Origin: a bacterium
GTDB lineage: Bacteria; Bacillota; Clostridia; Oscillospirales; Oscillospiraceae
NCBI GenBank assembly: GCA_004562395.1
Contig: SFQY01000007.1
Coordinates: forward strand, 1 to 64,000
Length of the DNA: 64,000 bases
Reading direction: 5' to 3'
Shown here piece by piece: positions 50,513 to 57,205 of the stretch. Below the pieces are notes generated by a model. The model was not told the DNA's origin and searched no databases. It saw nothing but the letters and a program-made list of their open reading frames with translations. Positions within the stretch are counted from its first letter, which is position 1. Each line of letters starts with the position of its first letter. Both the position numbers and the translations under genes were made by a program.

Positions 50513-51988
50513 TCATGCTCCTTTGATGCATTCCAGAAGGGATTCCATGGTGGCCTCCCGGGCGACGGTGACGGCAATGCCGAATTTTTTCGCTTCCTCA
50601 GCGGTCTGGGGGCCGATGCAGCAGCCCAGAACATTGGAAAGGTCAGCACCGGGAAGGCTTTCCACGAAGCCCCGGACGGTGGAGGCGCTGGTAAAGGTCA
50701 CCAGCACCTTTCGCTTCAGCAGCTCCCCTACGGGAGCGTCCTCCGGAGCCTCATATACGGTATCATAACACGGAATATCCTGGAAGGGAATCCCGTTTTT
50801 CGTGAAAATTTCCGGCAGGGCATCGCTTCCCCGGCTGGCCCGGCACAGAAGCACCGGCCCATCCACTTTGTCCATGGCCCGGGCCAGGTGCGCCGAGTCG
50901 AAGACCTCCGGCACCAGATCCGCCTGCAGGCCGAACCGCTCCAGCTGAGCCGCCGTTTTGGGTCCGATGGCCGCCAGCTTCAGCCCCGCCAGCGCCCGGG
51001 CGTCCCGGCCGGACTTTCGCAGCCTCCGGAAGAAGATCTCCGGACCCGCGGGACTGGTGAACACCAGCCAGCGGAAACGGTCCAGTCCGGCAATGGCCTC
51101 CTCCAGCTGGGGGCAGTCCTCCCGGGGAACCGTGCGGATGCAGGGATAGGCGGTGACGCTGGCACCCAGAGCCCGCAGAGACTGGCAGAGGGTCCCGCTG
51201 CGGTCTGCCGGACGGGTGACGATAATGTCCTTTCCCTTCAGGGGCAGGGCATCAAACCAGTCGAATTTATCGGACAGGGAACAGACCTTGCCCACCACGA
51301 TCACGGCGGGGCTTTGTATCCGCGCTGCCGTTGCTTCGGAGGGCAGCTCCGTCAGGGTGGAGATGACCTTTCTCTGCCGGGGCAGGGTGCCCTGCTCTAC
51401 CACGGCGGCAGGGGTTTCCGGGTCCATCCCCGCCTCCAGCAGCCCATGACAGATCCGGGGCAGGGTACCCAGACCCATCAGAAACACCAGCGTTCCGCCG
51501 GTGCGGCACAGCGCTTCAAAATCGATCCGCAGGGGAGCCCCGGCTTTGGCATGGCCGGTGACAATGTGTACGCTGGAGCAGAAATCCCGGTGGGTCACGG
51601 GGATTCCGGCATAGGCAGGGGCCGCCAGCGCGGAGGTCACTCCGGGGACCACCTGGAAGGGAATTTTGTTCTGACAGAGCAGCTCCAGTTCTTCACCGCC
51701 CCGGCCGAACAGGAAGGGATCGCCGCCCTTCAGCCGCACCACCCGTTTGCCCTCCCGGGCTTTTTCCAGCAGAATTTCGTTGATCCGCTCCTGGGGAACC
51801 GGATGGTGTCCGGCCTCCTTGCCCACATTGATCCGTTCCGCCGGGGGAGGGATCAGAGCCAGAATCTCCGGGCTCACCAGCCGGTCGTAGACCACCACCT
51901 GGGCCTGTTCCAGGGCCTGACGGCCTTTTTCGGTCAGCAGACCGGGGTCTCCCGGTCCGGCGCCTACCAAAATCACATTGCCCATCAT
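50513..51988 (-). CDS. cobA-hemD: Uroporphyrinogen-III C-methyltransferase / uroporphyrinogen-III synthase fusion
   Basis: A 491-residue bifunctional enzyme. Residues 1-240 are the SAM-dependent methyltransferase (VGAGPGDPGLLTEKG, GGDPFLFGRGGEE, GIPVTHRDF) making precorrin-2. Residues 250-490 are uroporphyrinogen-III synthase (KDIIVTRPADRSG, VFTSPAGPEIFF, TFTSASTVRGF). The fusion hands hydroxymethylbilane product straight on to siroheme and B12. The start follows the hemC stop by 7 nt. The same fusion order is known in Clostridia. Confidence 0.95.
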   Translation of the reverse strand: MMGNVILVGAGPGDPGLLTEKGRQALEQAQVVVYDRLVSPEILALIPPPAERINVGKEAGHHPVPQERINEILLEKAREGKRVVRLKGGDPFLFGRGGEELELLCQNKIPFQVVPGVTSALAAPAYAGIPVTHRDFCSSVHIVTGHAKAGAPLRIDFEALCRTGGTLVFLMGLGTLPRICHGLLEAGMDPETPAAVVEQGTLPRQRKVISTLTELPSEATAARIQSPAVIVVGKVCSLSDKFDWFDALPLKGKDIIVTRPADRSGTLCQSLRALGASVTAYPCIRTVPREDCPQLEEAIAGLDRFRWLVFTSPAGPEIFFRRLRKSGRDARALAGLKLAAIGPKTAAQLERFGLQADLVPEVFDSAHLARAMDKVDGPVLLCRASRGSDALPEIFTKNGIPFQDIPCYDTVYEAPEDAPVGELLKRKVLVTFTSASTVRGFVESLPGADLSNVLGCCIGPQTAEEAKKFGIAVTVAREATMESLLECIKGA

Positions 51989-51995
51989 AGGCGTT

Positions 51996-52871
51996 TCACA
52001 TTCCTTCCTTCAGTCGTGAGGCCAGAGCCCGGCCCAGGGCTTCCGCGTCGCCGGCAGGGCCGGACAGCGCCCCTTTTCGGATTACCCTTTCGTCGGGGCT
52101 GACGTACAGTCCCCGCAGAGTCAGCACCTGATCGTTCAGCTGGGCGAAGGCTGCCACGGGGGAACTGCATCCGCCGTCCAGCGCCCGGACAAAGGCCCGC
52201 TCCGCCAGAGCGCAGCAGGCGCTGCCGGGATCCTGAAAGATTTTCAGGCAGCTTGTATCCATACCCTGCCGGGTCTGTACCACCAGGATCCCCTGACCGG
52301 CAGCGGGGAGGATCTCTTCCGGAGAAAAATACCGGCTGATCCGATGCTCCAGGCCCAGGCGCTTCAGACCGGCAGCCGCCAGTACCAGGGCGGAATATTC
52401 CCCGCTGTCCAACTTGGCCAACCGGGTCTGCACATTGCCCCGGACGGGGGCTGCCGTCATGTGGGGAAACAGTGCCTTCAGCTGCAGCTGACGTCGGCGG
52501 GAGGAACAGCCGATGGGCTTCCCGGGGTCCAACTCCGATTCTCCCTCCGGCAGGACCAGCACGTCCAAAGGATCCTCCCGCCGGGAGAAGGCTGCCAGAG
52601 GCAGATCCTCCGGCACCTCCATGGGCATGTCCTTCAGAGAATGGACGGTAAAATCCACTCTGTTTTCCCGCAGAGCCTGATCCAGCTCCCGGACGAACAG
52701 CCCTTTTCCTCCGATTTGATCCAGTGTCCGGTTCAGGATCCGGTCACCGGTGGTTTTCATGGTCACCAGCTCCGTTTCCGCCTCCGGCAGGGCGGCGGAA
52801 ATGGCATCCATTGCCATCCAGGCCTGAATGACGGCCAGCCGGCTGTCCCGGCTTCCGATTCGGATTTTCAT
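51996..52871 (-). CDS. hemC: Hydroxymethylbilane synthase (porphobilinogen deaminase)
   Basis: A 291-residue enzyme polymerising four porphobilinogens. MKIRIGSRDSRLAVIQAW start, DIxxKxx-like QIGGKGLFVRELDQAL, DFTVHSLKDMP with the catalytic Asp, RRRQLQL binding region, and the cysteine carrying the dipyrromethane cofactor in ALDGGCSSPVAA (about 230). Its ATG overlaps the hemA-sirC stop (ATGA). The frame is open far upstream but conservation begins at MKIRIG. Confidence 0.96.
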   Translation of the reverse strand: MKIRIGSRDSRLAVIQAWMAMDAISAALPEAETELVTMKTTGDRILNRTLDQIGGKGLFVRELDQALRENRVDFTVHSLKDMPMEVPEDLPLAAFSRREDPLDVLVLPEGESELDPGKPIGCSSRRRQLQLKALFPHMTAAPVRGNVQTRLAKLDSGEYSALVLAAAGLKRLGLEHRISRYFSPEEILPAAGQGILVVQTRQGMDTSCLKIFQDPGSACCALAERAFVRALDGGCSSPVAAFAQLNDQVLTLRGLYVSPDERVIRKGALSGPAGDAEALGRALASRLKEGM

Positions 52872-54286
52872 TTCAATTCCTCCAATACCCGGCGGATCTC
52901 CCTGGCCGCCCGGGCGGTTTTGTGGTGATCCTTGCCTGAGGATACCACACCCGCGATCAGGTCTTCCCCGGCACAGACGGCGGGGAAATAAAAGGTACAC
53001 TCCGCCTCGCAGTCCGCTACGGACACCGGAATTCCCAGACGCCGGGCCTCTTCCCAGACCTGGTGGTTTACCTGTCGGTCCGCCGTGGCGGCTATGGCCA
53101 GGAAAGCGCCCTCCAGATCTCCGGGACGGTAGGGTCTGGGGATCCAGTCCAGCCCTTCGGCACGGCAGCTTAGCTCCGGTGCCACCACGGTGATCCGGCA
53201 GCCGAACATCCGCAGAGTGCCGATCCGCCGGGAAGCGATGTTCCCGCCGCCGATCAGCACCACCCGTTTGTCCGTCAGATCCACAAACAGAGGGAATCGG
53301 GGTGGCCTGTCCGGAGCAGCCTGCCGCCGCTGCCACTGGAGGAACCGTTCCAGCTCCTCCCGGGCAATGGTCTCCATGGCCGCCAACTCTTCAGGACTTC
53401 CGGGGCCGCCGGTACCCAAAGAATCCGTATCATAGCAGCGCATCCGGTCTTTACAGGCGGGGTCAATGTCTCTGGGGACCGCCAGATCCACCGCAACCTT
53501 CGGCGGATGAACCACGGTTTGAAGCTGCTGCGCCGTCAGAACATAATGGGGACTGGAGGTGGCGCTGACCAGGGCGTCCATATCCTCCAGGGCGGCGATC
53601 CGGTCCTCAAAGGCCACGGCCCGGCATCCGGCGGGAACCACCGATTCTCCGTGGCGGTAGGTACGCAGGGTCACGCTGACCTGGGCACCGGCCTGATGCA
53701 GAAGCTGGGCGGCCAGACGGCCCATCTGGCCGTTGCCCACCACCAGGATCCGCCTGCCCTCCAGAGTCCCCAGTTCCTCAGTCAGGATCTCCAGACACCG
53801 TTTTCCCATGGAGGGGGAACCGTGGGTCACGGAAACCTCCGTTCTGGCCCGCTTTCCGGCGGTCACCGCCTGACGGAACAGAGCGGACAGAGTGGGACCG
53901 GCGGTCTGGACCTCCCGGGCCAGCTCCATGGCCAGCCGCACCTGGGTGACGATCTGATCCTCTCCCAGAATCTGAGAGTGGAGCCCACAGGCCACCTCCA
54001 TCAGGTGAGCCGCGGCGTCCCGGCCACAGCGAGTGATAAAATAGGGCTCCATGGTTTCCTCCGGAACCCCCGCCCCACGGCACAGCAGCCGCCAGGGCGT
54101 TTCCGCCTCGCCGCAGAGGTACAGCTCCGTCCGGTTGCAGGTGGACAGCAGCACACAGCCCTCCACCCCGGGCTGCTTCCGGAGCCATTTCAGCAGGTCC
54201 TCCGCCTGCTGCCGGGAAAAAGCCAGCTTCTCCCGCAGCGCCAGGGAGGCCCGGTGGCAGTCCAGACCGGACATTGTCAGATTCAT
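52868..54286 (-). CDS. hemA: Glutamyl-tRNA reductase fused to precorrin-2 dehydrogenase
   Basis: A 472-residue fusion. Residues 1-320 are glutamyl-tRNA reductase: catalytic Cys in LLSTCNRTELYLCG, GLHSQILGEDQIVTQV, and the NADP site ILVVGNGQMGRLAAQLLHQAG. Residues 328-472 are a SirC/Met8/CysG-N-like dehydrogenase (RVVLIGGGNIASRRIGTLRMFGC, FLAIAATADRQVNHQV, CTFYFPAVCAGEDLIAGVVSSGKD) that oxidises precorrin-2 to sirohydrochlorin. One protein thus carries the first step of the pathway and a branch-point step. It overlaps the cbiK-cbiL fusion upstream by 4 nt. Confidence 0.95.
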   Translation of the reverse strand: MNLTMSGLDCHRASLALREKLAFSRQQAEDLLKWLRKQPGVEGCVLLSTCNRTELYLCGEAETPWRLLCRGAGVPEETMEPYFITRCGRDAAAHLMEVACGLHSQILGEDQIVTQVRLAMELAREVQTAGPTLSALFRQAVTAGKRARTEVSVTHGSPSMGKRCLEILTEELGTLEGRRILVVGNGQMGRLAAQLLHQAGAQVSVTLRTYRHGESVVPAGCRAVAFEDRIAALEDMDALVSATSSPHYVLTAQQLQTVVHPPKVAVDLAVPRDIDPACKDRMRCYDTDSLGTGGPGSPEELAAMETIAREELERFLQWQRRQAAPDRPPRFPLFVDLTDKRVVLIGGGNIASRRIGTLRMFGCRITVVAPELSCRAEGLDWIPRPYRPGDLEGAFLAIAATADRQVNHQVWEEARRLGIPVSVADCEAECTFYFPAVCAGEDLIAGVVSSGKDHHKTARAAREIRRVLEELK

Positions 54287-55731
54287 GATTTTCCTCCTTT
54301 GGTGATGACCAGGGAAAAATAGCCGGAAGGCTCTTTCAGGTCCGCAAACCGGGGATAGACCCGCTCGTTTTTCATGCCGCAGTTTTCCACCATGGCCGCG
54401 TCTTCCAACAGTCCCCGTTGGGCCAGCGCTTGCTGCAATTCCAGAATGGACCGCCCGGCTTTCATAAATACCTTGTTCGCCGGAACGTCCATCAGCGCCT
54501 CCTGGTCGTGGGAGGCGGGGATTACCAGCAGAGGCTCCCGGCCCAGGCAGAGGGGGCGGTTCAGCCGGGCGGCTGCCGCGCAGAAGGAGGGAACCCCGGG
54601 GACCACTTCTACCGGGTAGCCCCGGCGCAGCACCTTTTCATGCACATACATATAGGTGGAGTAGACTCCGGGATCGCCCAGAGTCAGAAAGGCCACCTGT
54701 TTGCCATCGTCCAGAAGGGCGCAGATCTGTTCCGCCGCTTCCTCATGGGCGGCGGCCATGACGGCCTTGTCCCGGACCATGGGCATCTGGACAAAGCGCA
54801 CATCCTTCCCGGCAATATGGTCTTTGGCAATGTTCCAGGCGGTGTTGTCCGCACCGGGAGCGTCGGGTACCAGAACCACATCCGCTTCCTTCATAACCCG
54901 AATCGCCTTCAGGGTCAGCAGTTCCGGATCCCCGGGCCCCACGCCCACGCCCCAGAGCCTGCCCCGGACGGTTAGAACCTCCGCTGCTGCGGCACAGTGG
55001 GCCGTGAACAGCTTCCGGATCCCGGCACACTGCCCCAGCCCCTGCTGATGGCAGGTAACCCGGTATCCCTCTGCTCTGAGCCTTTCCGCCCAGAGTTCCA
55101 TATCCCGGTGCGCGTGGCATCCGGGGGTCAGCAGGAAGGGAGATACCAGGAGCTTTCGGATCTCCGGCTTGTGGGGCAGCTGCTCCAGAACGGATTCCAG
55201 AGAGGGCTGGCCGTTCATCACGGCAAAATACACATTGTCCCGGCGGCCCTGCAGCGCCTGGGCCATCCGCAGATAATCGGCATTGTCGGAACCGGACCTG
55301 CCGTGGCCCATAAGAAGCAGGGCCTCTCCGTCTTCCGGAGCGGGAAGCCATTCCAGCAGAGCCTCCGCCGCATCGGAAATGTCACGCTCCGATCCCAGCA
55401 GGGGAGCCCCCACCGAGATCCGCAGCCGAGAGCGGAAGGCATCCACCTCCGCGCACAGCTTTTCGTATTCGATGCCCCGGGATATGAACAGGGGCTGCAC
55501 CGCCACATGGGTAAAGCCCTCCGCTGCCAGACCGTCCAGGGCCTGGACCGGGTCCTGCGCCAGAATGCCCTGCTGACGCAGAGTTTGGAGGACTGTTTCA
55601 CCGGTATAGGCCCGGCGGATCTCCCAGCCAGGAAAGGCCTCCGCCAGAGTGCGTTCCAGGACGGCAACGGACTGCTCCAGAGCGCCGGGATAGGCGGTAC
55701 CGAAGGAAACGGCCAGAATCGCTTTTTTCAT
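54283..55731 (-). CDS. Sirohydrochlorin cobaltochelatase CbiK fused to precorrin-2 C20-methyltransferase
   Basis: A 482-residue fusion. Residues 1-255 match the anaerobic cobalt chelatase CbiK: MKKAILAVSFGTAYPGALEQSV, metal-site His in LLLMGHGRSGSDNADY and LTPGCHAHRDMELWAE. Residues 262-482 match CbiL/CobI: GVGVGPGDPELLTLKAIRVM, FLTLGDPGVYSTYMYV, VVPGVPSFCAAAARL. It would insert cobalt into sirohydrochlorin and add the C20 methyl, two consecutive steps of anaerobic cobinamide synthesis. It starts 3 nt after the cbiC stop. Confidence 0.93.
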   Translation of the reverse strand: MKKAILAVSFGTAYPGALEQSVAVLERTLAEAFPGWEIRRAYTGETVLQTLRQQGILAQDPVQALDGLAAEGFTHVAVQPLFISRGIEYEKLCAEVDAFRSRLRISVGAPLLGSERDISDAAEALLEWLPAPEDGEALLLMGHGRSGSDNADYLRMAQALQGRRDNVYFAVMNGQPSLESVLEQLPHKPEIRKLLVSPFLLTPGCHAHRDMELWAERLRAEGYRVTCHQQGLGQCAGIRKLFTAHCAAAAEVLTVRGRLWGVGVGPGDPELLTLKAIRVMKEADVVLVPDAPGADNTAWNIAKDHIAGKDVRFVQMPMVRDKAVMAAAHEEAAEQICALLDDGKQVAFLTLGDPGVYSTYMYVHEKVLRRGYPVEVVPGVPSFCAAAARLNRPLCLGREPLLVIPASHDQEALMDVPANKVFMKAGRSILELQQALAQRGLLEDAAMVENCGMKNERVYPRFADLKEPSGYFSLVITKGGKS

Positions 55732-55734
55732 AGT

Positions 55735-56373
55735 CTACTCCCTTTCGTTCCGGGACGCCGTGTACAGCAGCGCGTTGCAGATAGCAGCGGCTACATTGCT
55801 GCCGCCCTTACGGCCCCGGGCCACGATCCAGGGACAGTCCATTTCCATGGTCAGTTCCTTTGCCTCCACCACATTGACAAAGCCCACCGGCACGCCGATG
55901 ATCAGGGAAGGAGCGGGCAGAGTGCCTGCCTGCCACAGCTCGTACAGCCGCACCAGAGCTGTGGGGGCGTTCCCGATGGCGTAGATCAGGGGTTTGCCAA
56001 GAGCCGCGGCCCGCTCCATGCTTACCGACGCCCGGGTAACGCCCAGGGCCTTTGCCTGCGCGGCCACCTCCGGATCGGCAATGAAATTGTGGATCTGCCC
56101 GCCGAATTTGGCCAGAACCCGCTTGTTGATGCCGGACATGGCCATGGTGGTATCGGTCACGATATCCGTGCCCCGGCGAAGGGCGTCCACCCCCAGCTCC
56201 ACGGCTTTGGGGGAAAAGCAGAGATTTTCCGCGTAATCGAAATCGGCGGTGGTGTGAATGGCCCGCAGGATCACCGCCTCATTTTCCGGAGGCAGGGGGA
56301 CCTTCAGCTCCGAGCGGATGATCTCCATGCTCCGCACTTCGATCTGCGACGGCTCTACACGCTGTAATTGCAT
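55735..56373 (-). CDS. cbiC: Precorrin-8X / cobalt-precorrin-8 methylmutase
   Basis: A 212-residue enzyme moving a methyl from C11 to C12 of the corrin ring. Family segments: EAVILRAIHTTADFDYAENLCFS, RRGTDIVTDTTMAMSGINKR with the catalytic His region nearby, RASVSMERAA, GNAPTALVRLYELW and IGVPVGFVNVVEAKE. The ATG at 56373 has AAGGAGAG upstream. First gene behind the B12 riboswitch, although it acts late in the pathway; the intermediate cbi genes are elsewhere. Confidence 0.95.
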   Translation of the reverse strand: MQLQRVEPSQIEVRSMEIIRSELKVPLPPENEAVILRAIHTTADFDYAENLCFSPKAVELGVDALRRGTDIVTDTTMAMSGINKRVLAKFGGQIHNFIADPEVAAQAKALGVTRASVSMERAAALGKPLIYAIGNAPTALVRLYELWQAGTLPAPSLIIGVPVGFVNVVEAKELTMEMDCPWIVARGRKGGSNVAAAICNALLYTASRNERE

Positions 56374-56436
56374 TTGTTTCTCTCCTTCCGGGATTTGCTC
56401 CCGATGGTCTGCCGGACCGGATGGACCGGCGGGCAG

Positions 56437-56463
56437 ACAAAAAATAAGCAGCCTGATGGCTGC
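56437..56463 (-). terminator. Riboswitch-linked intrinsic terminator
   Basis: On the minus strand GCAGCC, ATCA loop, GGCTGC, then TTATTTTTTG. It lies between the aptamer (ends 56528) and cbiC (starts 56373). An upstream GGGCAGTCTTGCCC hairpin in the same stretch could be the competing fold. Confidence 0.85.
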
Positions 56464-56527
56464 CCAATAAAAGGGCAAGACTGCCCGTTTATCCAGGGAC
56501 TGATCACCGCAGCCTTGGTCAAAAAAA

Positions 56528-56762
56528 CGTGTGAGCAGGTATCCTGGCTTCAGATCTTCGCTTGGCGCGCCTTCTCAGGCGGATACCGCCCAATGGCCTG
56601 TGCGCTTCGCTCCCTGTAACAGTGACGGGTTCGCTTCGGACTTGCACCGAATTCCCTGCAGGGCATCTCAAAAAATTCTCCTTTGCGGTGCGGGCGGAGT
56701 GTTTGCTCTGCCCGTCAGAAAATTCCCGGATGGGGCCTGTATTCCGTGAAGGAACTCACACG
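56528..56762 (-). promoter_or_regulatory. Cobalamin riboswitch aptamer
   Basis: Read on the minus strand. The closing stem CGTGTGAG (56762-56755... as CTCACACG on plus) pairs with CTCACACG at 56535-56528. Core consensus blocks are present in order: GGGAATTCGGTGCAAGTCCG, GCGAACCCGTCACTGTTACAGGGAGCGAAG, GCCATTGGGC and GAAGCCAGGATACCTGC (the last is the B12-box end). Position before cbiC and a terminator supports transcriptional off-control by adenosylcobalamin. Confidence 0.95.
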
Positions 56763-56779
56763 GTATTCCGTTCTTCTAT

Positions 56780-56808
56780 AGTGTATATCCTTTTTTGCGG
56801 GATGTCAA
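56780..56808 (-). promoter_or_regulatory. Promoter of the tetrapyrrole operon
   Basis: On the minus strand TTGACA (56808-56803), 17 nt, TACACT (56785-56780), about 15 nt before the aptamer stem. Confidence 0.8.
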
Positions 56809-56835
56809 TGCTTTTCCGGGCTGGGAAAAGAGGAA

Positions 56836-56862
56836 GAAGCATCCGCCGCCGGCGGATGCTTC
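56836..56862 (-). terminator. Hairpin, probable terminator of the helicase operon
   Basis: GAAGCATCCGCC (56836-56847) and its perfect complement (56851-56862). On the minus strand it is followed by TTCCTCTTTTCCC. It lies 330 nt after the helicase stop and just before the tetrapyrrole promoter. Confidence 0.6.
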
Positions 56863-56914
56863 CAGGGTACAATGAAATATAATGTGCATATCGGTTATCC
56901 TCAGCTGCCCGATA

Positions 56915-57110
56915 AATTGGTGTTTGACAGGGGCGTTTCGTAGGGCGGGGTCATGACCCCGCCGACCCGCCGCGAGTTTCCGATCGGTTGGTTGAACGGA
57001 AAATGGCTCGTTCATACCGTAGGGCTTATGGCTATCCCCGGGCATAAATCGGAACCTGGTCGGCGGGGTCATGACCCCCGCCCTACGAAACATCCCTGCA
57101 AACACCAATT
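56915..57110. repeat. Inverted-repeat element with GGGGTCATGACCCC core and different termini
   Basis: The ends are AATTGGTGTTTG (56915-56926) and CAAACACCAATT (57099-57110). Inside each end lies CGTAGGGCGGGGTCATGACCC or its complement, the same core module as in the element at 32324, which has the other (TGATCGTTT) termini. Confidence 0.8.
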
Positions 57111-57167
57111 GATTGAGCCGCTGAGCAAAGATGATAAGCACATTTAAAAACATCCCCGAAGGGGATA

Positions 57168-57205
57168 CCACATCTTATATCTCATATCTTATATCTTATA
57201 TCTGC
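57168..57205. repeat. AT-rich repeat arm overlapping the helicase stop
   Basis: CTTATATCTCATATCTTATA and so on, made of the same ATATAAGAT units as at 34041-34124. The last four residues and the stop codon of the helicase are encoded within it. A short hairpin CCCCGAAGGGG lies just outside (57150-57161). Confidence 0.65.

Noticed and set aside
56520..56780. Coding frames on the plus strand across the cobalamin leader
   Set aside because: They coincide with the aptamer's conserved RNA blocks and lack ribosome sites.
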